Shown: positions 23,725-38,860 of the stretch, piece by piece | How the letters are laid out: the number at the start of each line of letters is the position of its first letter | Numbering within the stretch: position 1 is the stretch's first letter | Source of the DNA: Nemania diffusa | Lineage: Eukaryota; Ascomycota; Sordariomycetes; Xylariales; Xylariaceae | Reading direction: 5' to 3' | NCBI GenBank assembly: GCA_038501195.1 | Contig: JBBPUQ010000001.1 | Span: forward strand, 2,232,001 to 2,296,000 | DNA length: 64,000 nucleotides | The notes under the pieces: model-generated | What the model was told of the DNA's origin: nothing | Databases searched by the model: none | Seen by the model: only the letters and a program-made list of their open reading frames with translations | Translations under genes and position numbers: made by a program

Positions 23725-24333
23725 TAAATATATAATTTGTTTATATTATTTAAATTTTTTTTTTTTTATAAAAGTAGCTTTATATATATTATAAATAAAT
23801 AGTTTTTTTTTAAAATATATAGTTTATTTATATTATTTAAAATTATTTTTTTATATAAAAGTAGTTTTATATATATTATAAAAAAACAGTTTTTTTTTAA
23901 AATATATAGTTTATTTATATTATTTAAAATTATTTTTTTTTATAAAAGTAGTTTTATATATATTATAAAAAAACAGTTTTTTTTTAAAATATATAGTTTA
24001 TTTATATTGTTTAAAATTATTTTTTTGTATAAAAGTAGTTTTATATATATTATAAAAAAACAGTTTTTTTTTAAAATATATAGTTTATTTATATTATTTA
24101 AAATAAGCTTTTTTTATAAAAGCAGCTTTATATATATTATAAAAAAACAGTTTTTTTTTAAAATATATAGTTTGTTTATACTGTTTAAAATTATTTTTTT
24201 ATATAAAAGTAGCTTTATATATATTATAAAAAAACGGTTTTTTTTTAAAATATATAGTTTGTTTATATTGTTTAAAATAAACTTTTTTTATAAAAACAGC
24301 TTTATAATTTTTATAAAAATATAAAAATATATT
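23725..24333 (+). repeat. 87-bp tandem repeat, about seven copies
   Basis: Copies begin at about 23725, 23812, 23899, 23986, 24073, 24160 and 24247, each exactly 87 bp apart and starting AAAATATATAGTTT (first copy slightly diverged). Because 87 is a multiple of three, a 29-codon repeat stays open at 24007-24324 on the plus strand (FKIIFLYKSSFIYIIKK-like units). This could be a relic of a repeat-containing protein or coincidence in AT-rich DNA. Confidence 0.9.
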
Positions 24334-25888
24334 TTAATAATTTTTTATATTGTAGTTATATATTTTAATATTTTTAAAATATTTATAATTTTTATAAAAG
24401 TAATAAGTTTTATTTAAAAAAAACTTTTTTAAATATAACTTATAATTAAATATTATATTTAAATAATAATAATTAACTATATAATATATATATAAGTTTA
24501 TTAATAATTAAAATATATAACAAATTAAATATAAAAAGTTATATATTTTATTATTAATTTATAGTTTAATTAATAATAAAATATTATATATAAATTGTTA
24601 TAGCAAATATTTGATTTTTTTTAGCTATAACTTAATTTTTTAAATTTTATTATTTATTATATTATAAAAAACAGCAAATATATTATTTTATAAAATTAAT
24701 TTAATAGTTATATTTATATTTTATATAATATTAATATTATATTTGTTTTATTTATAATTAATTATTATAATAATAAATTTTATAATTAAATGTTTTAAAT
24801 TTTAACTAAAAATATAATTAAAATTTTAATTATTAATAGTGTTTTAATATTTTATTTTTATTATAATATTATATTAAAAGTAATTTTTAATAGTTGTTTT
24901 TATTAAATAGTTTATAAAAAAAACTAAAAAAAAATATATTTAGTTAAAACTAATTTTAAAATATAGTTTGTTTATATTTAAGTTTAAAGTTTTAGTTTTT
25001 AGTTATTATAATTTAAAATATAATTAATATATAATTTTATATAAAAATTGTTTAAATATTAGATTTTTTTTGTTAATATTTAATATTATTATAGTTTAAT
25101 TATATTTTTTTAATATTTTAATTTATATTTTTATTTAATTAAAAATAATATTATAATTTTAAAATGTTAATTAAACAAAAAAAATACTTTATTTATAAAA
25201 TAAATAAAAAACTTTTTTTTTATAATAGTTAATTAATAAAATTATTAAATATATATTAAATTTAATTTAATTAATATTATAATTTTAAATAATTTAAAAT
25301 AAAATGTTATATAATTTATTATATAAATAATAATTAAATTAGCAATATTTTTATATAAAACATTTGTTATAAAATTAAAAAATTTAATTTTAAAATTAAT
25401 TTAATAATTATAACTTTTATTATAATAAAAGTTTTTTAATAAAACTTAAATAAATATTAATTTATAACACTTTAAAAAGTTTTTAAAACTATATATTATT
25501 ATTATTAATAATTTATTATAGTTTATTAAATTAATTTATATAATTTAAAATATTTATATTATAAAAAATATAAATTATTATATAATTTATTAAAATATAA
25601 AAAAGCTATTTTAATTTAAATTTTTTAGTTTTAAAATTATATTAATTATATTAAATATATAATTACTGCTTTAATAAAGCAAAAATAATTAAAACTATAT
25701 ATTATTTTATAAAGTTTATATAATTAAAACTTAAAAACAAGTTATTTTTTATATAATTTGTTATAATATAACTATTATTATTAAAAATAAAATTTATACA
25801 ATTATATACTATATTAAAAAAAAAGCTAAAAAAACTAAAGTTTAATTATAGCTAAAATACTGTTTAATTATAATATTTAATTAACCGA

Positions 25889-26055
25889 TTTTAATATTTA
25901 ATTTAATTTTAATATTTAATTTAATTTTAATATTTAATTTAATTTTAATGTTTAATTTAGTTTTAATGTTTTTAATTTTAGTTTTTAATTTAGTTTTAAT
26001 ATTTTTAATTTTAGTTTTTAGTTTAGTTTTAATATTTAATTTAATTTTAGTTTTT
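25889..26055 (+). repeat. 18-bp tandem minisatellite
   Basis: Repeats of TTTTAATATTTAATTTAA, initially perfect, then degenerating with G for A changes and length variants. Confidence 0.8.
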
Positions 26056-26631
26056 AATATAATTAAAAAAAATTAATAAATATTTTAATAACTTTTTAAT
26101 ATATTATTTTTGTGCTTTTTTTTTAGTATAAAATAACAAGCTAGATTTTTTAAAATTGTTTTAATATTTATAAAATATTTTTTTTTAAATTGTTACAAAT
26201 AAACAAACTTTTAAAAGTTTATAAAGTTTTTAAGTTGTATAAATTAAGTTTAAGTTATGTTTTTTTTTTTTTATTTATATATAGCTATAATTATTTTATA
26301 TTTAATTGTTTTTTTTTTAAATCAGCTTTTTTATATTTAAACTAGCTAGTTTTTTGTTAATAGTATTAAATAGCTTTTTATTAACAGTATTAAATAGCTT
26401 GTTTTTAAAGCTTAAATTTAAAATTTTTAAATTATTGTAATTATTATAATCAGTATTATATTTTTTATTTTAAGCTTTATACTTTTTATTTTTTAAATTT
26501 TGCACTTTAATATTATAATTATTTTTAGCAGCAGATTTAGTTTATATATTGTAGTAGTAATTAAATAAATAGTTAAAACAAAAAAAAGTAAAAAAGCAAA
26601 GCTGAAAATAGAAAAAAAAAGCTTTAAATAA

Positions 26632-26765
26632 AAAAGTTATATTAATAAAAAAGTTGTATTAATAAAAAAGTTGTATTAATAAAGAAGTTGTATTAATAAA
26701 AAAGTTCTATTAATAAAGAAGTGTTATTAATAAAAGGGTTTTATTAATAAAGAAGTTTTGTTAAT
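26632..26765 (+). repeat. 17-bp tandem minisatellite
   Basis: Units of ATTAATAAAAAAGTTGT start at 26641, 26658, 26675 and 26692, with more diverged copies on either side. Confidence 0.8.
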
Positions 26766-29700
26766 ATAGCAATAATAGCTAATAATAAAAACAATGTTAT
26801 ATTATAACTAAAAAAAAAATGAAAAAACTAAAACAAAATTTATTATAAAAAATTATTAAAATTATTATGTTTTAATTTAACAGTAGTTAATAGTAATAAC
26901 TAACTAATGTTTTTTTTTGTTTTTATATACTTTTATTTGCTTTTATTTGCTTTTTTTTACTTTTTTCTACTTTTTTTGCTTAATTATTGCAAAAATTTAA
27001 AGTATTAAAAAACACAGTTTAAATATAGCTATAACTTTTTTAACTTATAAAAAGTAAAAAAAATTTTATATTTTAAATATAAGCATTATTTATATATTTT
27101 TAACTGTTATTTATATAAATTATATATATTTTATATATTTTTACACTATATTGTTTATATAAAAGGTTTTTAAATTATTTTTTAGTTTTTTATTTTGTAT
27201 TATTGTTTTTTTTTTTAAAACTTTAAAGTTACAAAAACACAAAAACTAATTAAAACTATATTTTTATACAACAGTTTATTTTGCTATTTTTATAGCATTT
27301 ATTATATTTAATAAACATTTAAATTATTATTTACAAATTAAAAAAAAATTAGTAAATATTTTTAAATATTAAAATATAAACAAAAAAAAAAAAGTTTTAA
27401 AATATATTAAAAAGTTTAGTATATTTAAATGTGTTAAAACAGCTGCAAGTTTTATATAGTAGTATTTAAAAGTAAACAATATATATATTTTTTATAGCTT
27501 TTACTAATAAAATAAAAATAATTTTCTGTTTTAAAATTTGTTTATTTGCTTTAAAGCTAAAATAATAATAATAATAATAGCAATTTAAAAAAAAGCAATA
27601 ATAAAAATAAAAACGCTAATAATACTAAATACAAAAGCAAAATTAAAAATAATAAAAATAGCAGTAAAATAAACAATAATAATAGTATTAATAGCAATTA
27701 TAACTATATATATATTTTATTTAAATATTTAATTAATTAAACGTTTAATTAAAACAAAGCTAAGTTTGCTATAAAAAAGCAAGTTTAATTTATATTATTT
27801 AAAACAAATATAATAAATGTTTAATTAAATAAAACTGATATAAAAACTATAGCTATTATAAAAAACACTATAAATATATATTTAAAAAAAAAAAATATAT
27901 TTTTTAAAAAAAATAAAAATATAAATATAAAAAACTATTAAAGTTATTATATTTAAAATTAACAATAGTTATTAATAATAGTATTTATAGCTTATTATAA
28001 CTAAAATATAAAAAGAATTAATTTATATAATATATTATTATATTAATTAAAAAATTAAAGCAAATTATATATATTTTTAATATATTAAATTAAAAAATAA
28101 CTTTATAAATTGTTTAATTAAGCTTTTTAATTATATTAAATATATAAAGTTTATAAAGTTATTAAGTTTTAATAAAAAATAACTAATTATATTATTAATA
28201 ATAATAAAAAATTAAAATAAAACTAAGTTTTTATTACTATTTTAATTAAGCTTTTTAATTGTATTAAATAAAATAATTAATTATATTATTAAAAAAAGCA
28301 GTTATTAAATTTTAATAAAATAATTAATTATATTATTAAAAATAGCAAAAAAACAAGCTAAAACTAAGTTTTTATTATTACTTTATATATTAAATAGTTA
28401 ATTACTAAAGTATATTTATTAATTAATAGCAGTAAAAAAAAAAGTTATTTTTGATTATTTATTTATAACTTTATTTTTTTAAAGATTTATATTTTTTAAT
28501 GTTTTAAAAGTTATTGTTTTTTATAAAGTTTTTAATTAATTAAAATATAATTAAAAAAGTTAATTAGTAAAGTTTTTATTTATTTGTTTATATAATTAAT
28601 TTAATTTTTTTTTTTAGTAAGTTTTAATAAGTTTTTAGTTTTAAGTTTTAAGTTTTAATATAGCTATTTTTAGTTTAAAATAAAATTAACTACTATTAAG
28701 TTTTATATATTTTTTATAATATTAAAAAGTTAAAATTATTGTTAAAAATATTTTTATTTATATATAAATTATATTAAAAAATAATAATAATAAAAATATT
28801 AAAAATAATAGTTTTTAAAAAAAGCAAAGCTATTTTTAAAACTGTTTTAATATATTTAATTAATTAAAATATAAATATATTAAATTAATAGTTTAATAAT
28901 ATAATTATATACTTTTTAATAAAAAAAAGTTAAAAAATATATTTAATTTTTATAATTATTTAATTTTATAAAAAATAACAGTATTTATAGTTTATTATAG
29001 CTAAAATATAAAAAAAATTAAAACAGTTTATATGTTATAATAATAAAATGTTTATTAAATAAAAACTAAATTAAACTTTATATTATTAGTTTTATTTGTA
29101 TATTTGTTTTTAAATATATATATTATTAATAATTTTTTAATATTTAAAAATTGCTATTTGTATTAAATAACAAAGCTTAATAGCAATAATTAGCTAATGT
29201 TATTTTTTATTTTTATTTGTTTTTATTTATTTTTTTTTACTTTTTGTTAACTTTTATATATTTGTTTTATTTTAAGTTTTACTTTAATATTATAAATAAA
29301 TATATTATAATATATTTAACTTTTTTTAAACTAATAAATAATAGCTATATAAACTAAATTTTAACAACTTTTTATAAAAAGCTGCTTTATAAAATAATTG
29401 TTAGTTTAATTATAATAAAATTAAATTTATTGCTATAAATTGTTTTTAAGTACAATTTTTATAATATAACAATTTATTATATTTTTTTTATTTTTTTTTT
29501 TTTATTATAATTAGTATATTTTGTTTAAACATAGCTTTATAAACTAATAATTTTGTTAAAACTTTTAATACAGTTATATAATTAGCAAATAAAAGTTCAA
29601 CAGTAAAAATTGCTTTGTTTTTATATAATTAAATTGAAAAGTTTTATTTAAATAGCTTTTAACAATAAAAAAAACTAATTTTTAAATATTAAATATTAGT

Positions 29701-32174
29701 ACTATAAAAGCTAAATAAAAAATATTTAATAAAATTTATATATTTATTTAAAAATAAACATTTAAATAGTATATATTTTAAATATAATAAATAAAATATA
29801 TTATATAATTATTATTAATAAAATAACAATAAAATATAAAAAATGTAATAGTTTATTTATATTAAATATAATAAGTTATAAAAATAATACTTTAGTAGGA
29901 TATTTTTGTTATAAATTTATAAAAATAATATATATTTTTAATATATTTAGTAATAAATATTATATAAAGCTAGCTTATATATAAAATAAAACAAGTTTAT
30001 ATAAAATAAGTTGTAGTATTTATATAAGCTATTTTATTGCTAATATAAGTTAAATTTAAAAAAAGTATTAAATTAAATTTTAATTTATAGCTAGTTTTTA
30101 AACTATATAATTATATAAACTAAAGTAGTTATATAATTGTTATATTTATATATTTATAAGCTATATTAATATTAACTTTAATAAAAATAGTATATTTTTT
30201 TAATATTTATTATATAATTAAAACTAATAAAAGTATAGTTTTTAAACTTTAATAAATTAATAAAAACTTTTAGTTTAAATATTTGTTAATTTTTAAATTA
30301 AACAATATATATATTTAAATAAAACATGTTTAGCTTTTATAATGTTATTAGTTAAAATATATAGTTTTTTAAATAGTTTTTTTTGTTTTAAAATAGCTAT
30401 TAAATATTTTTAATTTAGCTTAAATATTTTTTAAAAATAACTGTATTATATACTAATATAATATTTTAAAAACAAATATATTTTAAAAACTTTTTAATTT
30501 TTAAATAATTTATATTATATAAGTTTTTTTTATAAGTTATTTGTTTTAAGTTTAAAAAAAGTATTAATAATACTAGCAGTACTGCTGCATAAATTGCAAA
30601 TGTTTTTAATATTTAAAATATTAGCAAAAGTAAAAATATACTAAAAAAAGTGCCGATATTAATACTAATATTAACTACTGCTATATTTAATAACTAAGTT
30701 TTATTAATATAGCTTTTAAAAATTAAAGCTAGTAAATATACTTAAATAATAAATGTTAATATTTTATTATATTTGTTTTGTTTATATTACTTTTGAATAT
30801 ATTGCAATAAATTAGTTGCTTTTATAAAATTTAAACTATAAAAAGTACTTTTAACTATTATACTATATATATATTAATAGTTTAATTTATAATATTTTTA
30901 AATTTATATATTTATTTTAACAATTGAAAACAAAAAAAATAAAATATATAACTAAATAAATAAAAGTAGTAATATTTTTAAAAAAAAAGCTATATTATAA
31001 AAAACAGCTAATATTAAAAAAAAAACAACTAAAAAACAACTAACTTTTTTTATTAAAACTTGCTATTTTTTTGCTATGTTTTTTTTTTGTTTATTATTAT
31101 TAAATTATAATATTAAATACTTTTGTTTTAAAAATAAAATATAAAATATATTAAATAATATAAATGATTTTTTTAATTTTTAACAATAAAATTAGTTTAA
31201 TATTACTTAGTTATTTTAAAAATAATAACAAATTAAATATATTTTATTAGCTGTTTTAAACAATATAAAAAGTAATAACAATTAAGTTAGCAGTAACTTT
31301 TGCTTAAAACTTATAATATAAATATTATTTAAAGCTTTTTTGTTTTTAGTTTTTTTAATTTATTATTAATATATTTTTATACTTTAAAGCAGTAGTTTAA
31401 ATTATAAAAAAACTGTTAAAACTTATAGTTTATTTATTATAGCTATTTTATATTAAAAAAAAAGCTGCAGTTTATAGTTTGTTATTATATTATATAAAAA
31501 AATAAACTAAATATAAACATATTATAATATATTATTTATTTAAATTTATATTATTATTATTAATTAAAACTTTAAATAATAAATTGTAATATAGCATTTT
31601 TTACTTTTTATAAAGTTTTAAATAATAAAAACTATTTATATTAGCTAAATAAACAAATATTATTGCTTTATTGTTTGCTTTTTATTTTTTACTATATAAG
31701 TTTATAAAAAAAAAATAAGCGCTAAAATAAATATAATAAATATAAATTGTTTTTTTTAGTTTAAATATATATAGTTTAATTAATTAATATATTATATAAT
31801 TTAAAAAACTTTTAATATATTAATTTATTTTATTTTATTAGTTTAGTTTTAATTAAAACTTTATAAGTTATAAATTTAATAACTGTTATTTTTATTAATA
31901 ATATATATTAATTAATAGCGCTTTTTCTTTTTTGTAATAAACTTATAAACTTTTAAATATTAGTTTTTACTAGCTTATATATAAAGTTTTATTAGCTGTT
32001 TTAATACTTAATATATTAATATAAAACTAATATATAATTATATATATATTTTAATATAAAATAAAATAACATTTATAAGTTTTTAAATATAAGTTTTTAT
32101 TAATTATTTTAATATTTAATATATTAGTACAAAATTAATATATAACTATATATATAAAACTATTTTAGTTTTTA

Positions 32175-32470
32175 AAAAATTAAACAAATTAAAAAAAAAC
32201 TAAATAAAAAGTTTAAAAAAATAATATTTTATAATTATTATAATATAGCAAAAAAATTATAAATAAATTATAAAATGTTTTAATTTAATTAATTAAAACA
32301 TTATTTTAATACTTGATATATTAATATAAAATTAATATATAATTAAAAAATTAAAAAAACTTAAAAAAAATTAAACAAAAAGTTTAAAAAAATAACATTT
32401 TATAATATTATAATATAAAAAAAAAGTTATAAATAAATTATAAAATATTTTAGTTTAACTAATTAAAACA
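32175..32470 (+). repeat. Adjacent imperfect duplication, about 125 bp per copy
   Basis: Two neighbouring copies, from about 32175 and about 32345, share AAAAGTTTAAAAAAATAA, a TATAATAT run, and ATAAATAAATTATAAAAT in the same order. They differ mainly by A/G and C/T changes and short indels. Confidence 0.6.
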
Positions 32471-35400
32471 GCTTTATAGTTTGTTTATAATATTATAAAC
32501 TTTTAGTTTAATTAATTAAATATTATTTAATAAACTATATTATTATTATAAAAACTATATTATTTTTTAATACTAAATAGTTTTAAATGCTTATATATAT
32601 AAAAATATAAACTATATTTTATAAAATGTTTAAAATATTATTAATTTAAAACATTTGTATTATTATTATTAAATAAAAACAAAGTAATTTATATAAATAA
32701 AACAATTATTTGTTTTTTTTTATAATAATTATTTATTTTTTTTTATATTTTATAAACATTTGCTTTAGTTATTAAATAGTTTATTTTTTAAGTTTTTATT
32801 TAAAGTTTGATTTTATTAAAAAACTTTGTTATAAAACTTTATTATAATAATATATTTTTTTAACTTTTTTAATATAAATAAGCTTTAATAACTATTTTTT
32901 GTTTTATTATTATATTAAAATTAATAAATAATATTATAAATAATATATAAATAGCTTTTTATTTTAATTATTATTAAAATTTAGTTTAATTTAAAATATA
33001 AAATTAAAAAGTTAGTTTAATTAATTTTTATTAAAGTTTAAATATAATTTGTTAAAATATAATTTATAAACTAATTACTGCTTTAAATATATAAATTAAA
33101 CTATAATAATAAATATTACTATATAGTTATTATTAAAATAAAAAATAGTTTTTATTTTAAACTAAACTAGTTTATTTAAAAAAAAATAGTTAAAACTAAA
33201 ATAATATAAAACAAATATAAAATAATATAGTTTAATTAAATAAAAGCTTAATTTTAGCTATATTAAAACAGTAATAAATTTAAAAAAACATTTAAAGTAG
33301 TTATAAAAATAATATATATTTTTTAATTTATTATATTTAATTTTATAAATAATTAACTTATATTTTTGCTATTAGCTATATTGTAAAATAAAAATAGTTA
33401 ATTTAAAACTGCTGCTTAAAATAAAATATACTTTTTTAAAAAGTTACAACAGTTAATAAATTAAAAAAGCTAAATTAATAATAATTTAATTAGTTATAAA
33501 TATAAAACTTATTTATTAAAAACTAAAGTTTAAAATAAATTAAATAATTAAAATATTATAATATTAAATATATATTTAATATTTATAATTAATATTATTA
33601 ATAACAGTTTATATAAAAAAATGCTAAAAATAAAAAGTTAAAAAAACTAATTTAATATTTAAATGTTATAAATATTAAAAAAAATATAAAATAATAAAAT
33701 AACAGCTTTAAAAAATAAAATAGTTTTTATATATTATATTAAATTAAAAAAACTTTTTAATTTAGTTTTATAACTTTAGTAAAAAAGCTTTTAATTTAGT
33801 TTTAAAATTATATTATATATTTTTATTATTAGTTTAATTAAAATATATTTAAAAATATAAATTATTTATATTATTTTTTTTATTGTTATTTTAAAATTAT
33901 AAGCTTTTTTATTGCTATTTTAATAAAAGTATTATTTTATTTTTATTTTATTATAATATTATTACTATTATTTTATTAATTATTACAATATATTTGTTTA
34001 TTTTTAGTTTAATTATTATTTTAGTTGTTATTATTATTATATTTATTTTAAATTATTTATAATAATTAATTTTTAATAATAAATATTTAATTTTAATATA
34101 TTTATTATAATTTTTATTAATATAGTATATTTTATAATAAAAATTTATTTTTATTATATTTATAATAATATTATTTTATTAGTTTAAAATTTAAATATAA
34201 ATTTATATTTTTATTTTAAATTATAGCAAAAAGTTTTTATAAAAACAATTTATAAAACTTATAAAAATATATATTTTTATTTTATAATAAATAAAATATT
34301 AATAATAAATATAAATTTATTAAATAATATAATTATTATTTTAATATTTTTTTAACTTAAAAATAAATATAACTAAATATTATATAAAAAAAAATAAATA
34401 TTAAACTTTAATTTTAAATAAAAAACTAAATAAAAAAAAAAAATATAATAAACTATTATATTAGCTATAATAAAAATATATATATTTTATAAAATATATA
34501 TATTATATTAGATTTTTTAATAGTTATAAATATAATATTTATTTTTTTTATTAAATTATAATTTTATATTTTTAATAATAAATTATAAACTAATAACTAT
34601 AAATATATATTTATAAAAATTTAATATATAATTAATATTAAATTATTTTAGCAATAAATAATATAATAATTAATAAAGTTTTTTATATTATATATATATT
34701 TTTTTTTTATTTTATTTATTTTTTATGTTTATATTTTATTTATTATATTTTTTTAAAATATTTGTTTATTATTTTTAACAAATTAAAAATATTAGTTAAT
34801 AAATAAATTTAGCAAAAAAATTTAATAAATAAATTATATAAATATTAATTATAAAATTTTAAATATAATATTAATTTAATAAAATAAAATATATTAATTT
34901 TTAGTTATAATATTAATTTTTTAATTATAATATTAAATTTTTTTTACAATATAATTTAATTAAGTTTTAAAGTTTTTTTTTTTTTAATGTTTATTTAATT
35001 AGTTATTATATAACTATATAAATATATTTATTTAATTTAATATATTAAATTATATTAAATTTTATAATAAATAAAAAGTTATATTTAAATATTATATTTT
35101 TAAGCTTTTTTTATAATAATAATATATATTAATTGTTAGTACTTTTTTTTTTTTATAATAACTTAGTTTTTTTTACAAATATTTTATAATTAGTTTATAT
35201 AATTGTTTTAAATTTTATATTTTTTTATATTAAAAATAATTATTAAAAAATAATAAAAACTATTTAATTTATTTTAAAAACTAATTATATTTATTTTTAA
35301 TATTTATTTAATATTTAATATAAAAAAGTTATTACTTTAAATATAATTATAAAAAAAACTAATTAATTGTTTAAAATATAATATAATAAAAATATTTGCT

Positions 35401-37729
35401 ATTATATTATTAATTAAATTTAACTTAAATATAAATATATTAATATATTTATATTAATAATTATAAACTAAATATTAAAATTAAAAAATAAACTAATAAA
35501 CTTTGTTTTAAATAAGCTATTTTTATTAATTTTTATAAGCTTTAATAATAAAATTGCTATATTTTTATAAAAAATTAACTTTAAATTAAAAATTATAAAA
35601 TTTATAATTAATTATAGTTTTATTTATATTTTATTAAATTTAATTTTTAAAAATTATATTTGTAATTTTATTAAGTTTATTATTTTTAACAGTTTTTTAA
35701 TATTTAATTATTTGTTTTAATAATTTAAATTTTAAAACTAAATTATTAATATTAATAATATAACTATTTAATTTTTAATTTATAATATAATAAATTATAT
35801 ATTTAATATATATAAAAATATTACTATAATATAAACTAAATATAATAAATAAACAAAAGTTTTTATAATAAAAAAAAAACTTTATTTAAAAATAAATTAA
35901 ATTTTTAAAAAATTAATATAAATAATTAAAAACTAATAAATATTTTATATAATATATTAAATATAATATAAAAAATTAAATATTAATAAAATATAAAAAA
36001 ATATATAGTTTAATAATATTTAAGTTTTTTATTTAATAATAAAAATATTGTTTTTATTTAATATATATAGCTATTTAATATATATAATTATTTAAAAATA
36101 ATATATTAAATATAATAAAAAACTTTTAAAATATTATAAAATATTATAATATTTAAATATTATATTTAATATATATAGCTATTTTAATATATAAATAAAA
36201 ATAATATATAAATATTTAAAACATATTTATAAATATAATATATATAATTTATTATAAAAATTTGTTTTTTTTTATTATTTTTTTTTTTTTTTTTTTTTTT
36301 ATTTTAATTAATTATTATATTTTTAATTTAAAATATAATATAATTATTTATTATTTATTAATATAAACTTTTTATATTTTTTAAATATTTGTTAAAATAA
36401 TAGTTTTATTTAAGTTTATTTTTAAAAACTTTTTAAAAAAAAACTAAATATAAATTAAATTAAAAAACATTAAAAAAAGTTTATTAATTAATAATAAAAT
36501 AGTTAAAGTTTTTAAAATAAAATATATTATATATAAATTGTAAATTTTACAATATTTTTAAATTAATATAATAAATAATTTAATTATTTTTAATATAATA
36601 AATAATAACTATTATATTATTATTTTATAAAATTATTTAAATAATATAAATTAAATAATTAATAATATTTTTAAAGTTAATTTTATTAAAATTATTTTTA
36701 AATATTAAATTTAAACTAAAAATTTAAATAATATAAATTTAATTAATAAAAAAATAATAAAACTATTATATTAAATTATATAATTTAAAACTAATTATTT
36801 TAAAAATATTAAAGTATTTTTTTTTATTTAAGCTTTAAATTATAAAAAAAAACAGTTTTTATTATAAAACTAACAATTTTAATTATTAAACACAATATTT
36901 TTAAAAATTTGTTTATTTTAAAGTTTTAAACTATTATATATAACTTTTTTACTATTAAAAATATATATTTAAATTTTTTGTTATTATTATATAATTAATT
37001 TTTAATAAATATTAAAAGCTTAGTTGTTTTAATTTTAAACTTTATTTTTATAAAATTTAAAAAGCAAAAAATTTTAAATATTTATTATATAAAGTATATT
37101 TTAAATTAAAACTTTTATATTTTTATAAATTTATATTTAAACTTTTTATTATTAAATAAATTTTATTTAAATATAAATAACTTTAATATTTAAATTTTAG
37201 TTTTAATATTAAAAAAGTTTAAAAAATAAATATAATTTTTTTAAATTTAATTAAAGTTATATAAAAAAAATATTTAAGTTAATACTGTTTTTTTTATTAT
37301 TTAAAATATATATTTTTATATTTTGCTATTATAATATAATTAATATTATATAAATAAAAACAATTTAAATATTATATATTTAAATTTAACTTTTAAATAA
37401 AATAAAAATATAAAAGTTTTAAATATTAGTTTTATATAATATTTTAATTAATTAAACTTTATTAGTTTTTATAGTTATATAAATTAAACTATTAATAATA
37501 TTTATATAAAAAATAAGTTTTATAATAATATATATATATTTTTAAAACTATAAAATTATAAAAATAAAGTTATATTTATAACATTTTTTTTAAAATTATA
37601 TTAAAAGCTTTTAAAACTATTACTAATAAAAAAACTTACTAAAGTTATTTTTTTTTTTTTTAAAATATTTTTATATATAAATATTATTTTTGTTTTATTT
37701 TTTAAATTTAAACTAAATATTTTTATAAT

Positions 37730-38345
37730 AATTTTTTTTTAAATTTAAATTAATTTTTATTTTTTAATTTAAATTTAACTTTTTTTTTAAGTTTAAATTA
37801 ATTTTTACTTTTAAGTTTAAACTAATTTTTTTTATTAAAATTAAAATTTATTTTATATTTAAATTTAAATTAATTTTTATTTTTTAGTTTAAATTTAATT
37901 TTTTTTTTAAATTTAAACTAATTTTTTTTATTAAAATTAAAATTTATTTTATATTTAAATTTAAACTAATTTTTATTTTTTAATTTAAATTTAATTTTTT
38001 TTTTAAATTTAAATTAATTTTTTTTATTAAAATTAAAATTTATTTTATATTTAAATTTAAATTAATTTTTATTTTTTAATTTAAATTTAACTTTTTTTTT
38101 AAATTTAAATTAATTTTTACTTTTAAATTTAAATTAATTTTTTTTATTAAAATTAAAATTTATTTTATATTTAAATTTAAATTAATTTTTATTTTTTAAT
38201 TTAAATTTAACTTTTTTTTTAAATTTAAATTAATTTTTTTTATTAAAATTAAAACTTATTTTATATTTAAATTTAAATTAATTTTTATTTTTTAATTTAA
38301 ATTTAACTTTTTTTTTAAATTTAAATTAATTTTTATATTAAAGTT
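37730..38345 (+). repeat. 96-bp tandem repeat with 24-bp substructure
   Basis: The landmark ATTAAAATTAAAA recurs at 37834, 37930, 38026, 38146 and 38242. The spacings are 96, 96, 120 and 96, so one copy carries an extra 24-bp subunit, consistent with a higher-order array built from a ~24-bp unit (AATTTAAATTAATTTTT core). Confidence 0.85.
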
Positions 38346-38550
38346 TTTATTTATTAACTTTTAAAATTTATTTTTTTTATATATTAAAATATTTATTTTA
38401 AAAAAAAACTTTTAAATTAAAAATTAATTATATAATTTATTAATAATATTTTTAATATTTTTAAAATAATTGTTTTTAAATAATTTTATATAAATTTTTA
38501 TTTAATATTAATTAGCTATATTATTAAATTATTTAATTATTTAAACTATT

Positions 38551-38860
38551 TATAATAAATATAATATTAGCAATAGGTTTAAAAACTAAATAATATTATA
38601 TATTTTAAAAAAAAAACTAAAATTAAAAAAACTAAAAAATAAATTTAACTTTTTAAATTAAATTAATATATTTATATAAATGTTTTTTTATTTACTACTT
38701 TTTTTTTTTTATATTTATTACTTTATTTAACTTTTAATAAATTTATTATTTTAAATAAACAATAAAATCTATTTAGTTATTTTAGCTATTTATTAGCTAT
38801 ATTATATATATTAATTATTTTTAAAATTTATTTATTTAAATATAAATATAATTTATAACA
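38551..38860 (+). repeat. 310-bp dispersed repeat, copy 1 (more mutated)
   Basis: Aligns in the same orientation and nearly without gaps to 45375-45684. At most differing sites this copy has T where the other has C, or A where the other has G. Confidence 0.85.

Noticed and set aside
24007..24324. 105-codon open frame as a real gene
   Set aside because: It consists of translated 87-bp repeats with only AT-type codons; better read as a repeat array, possibly of coding origin.
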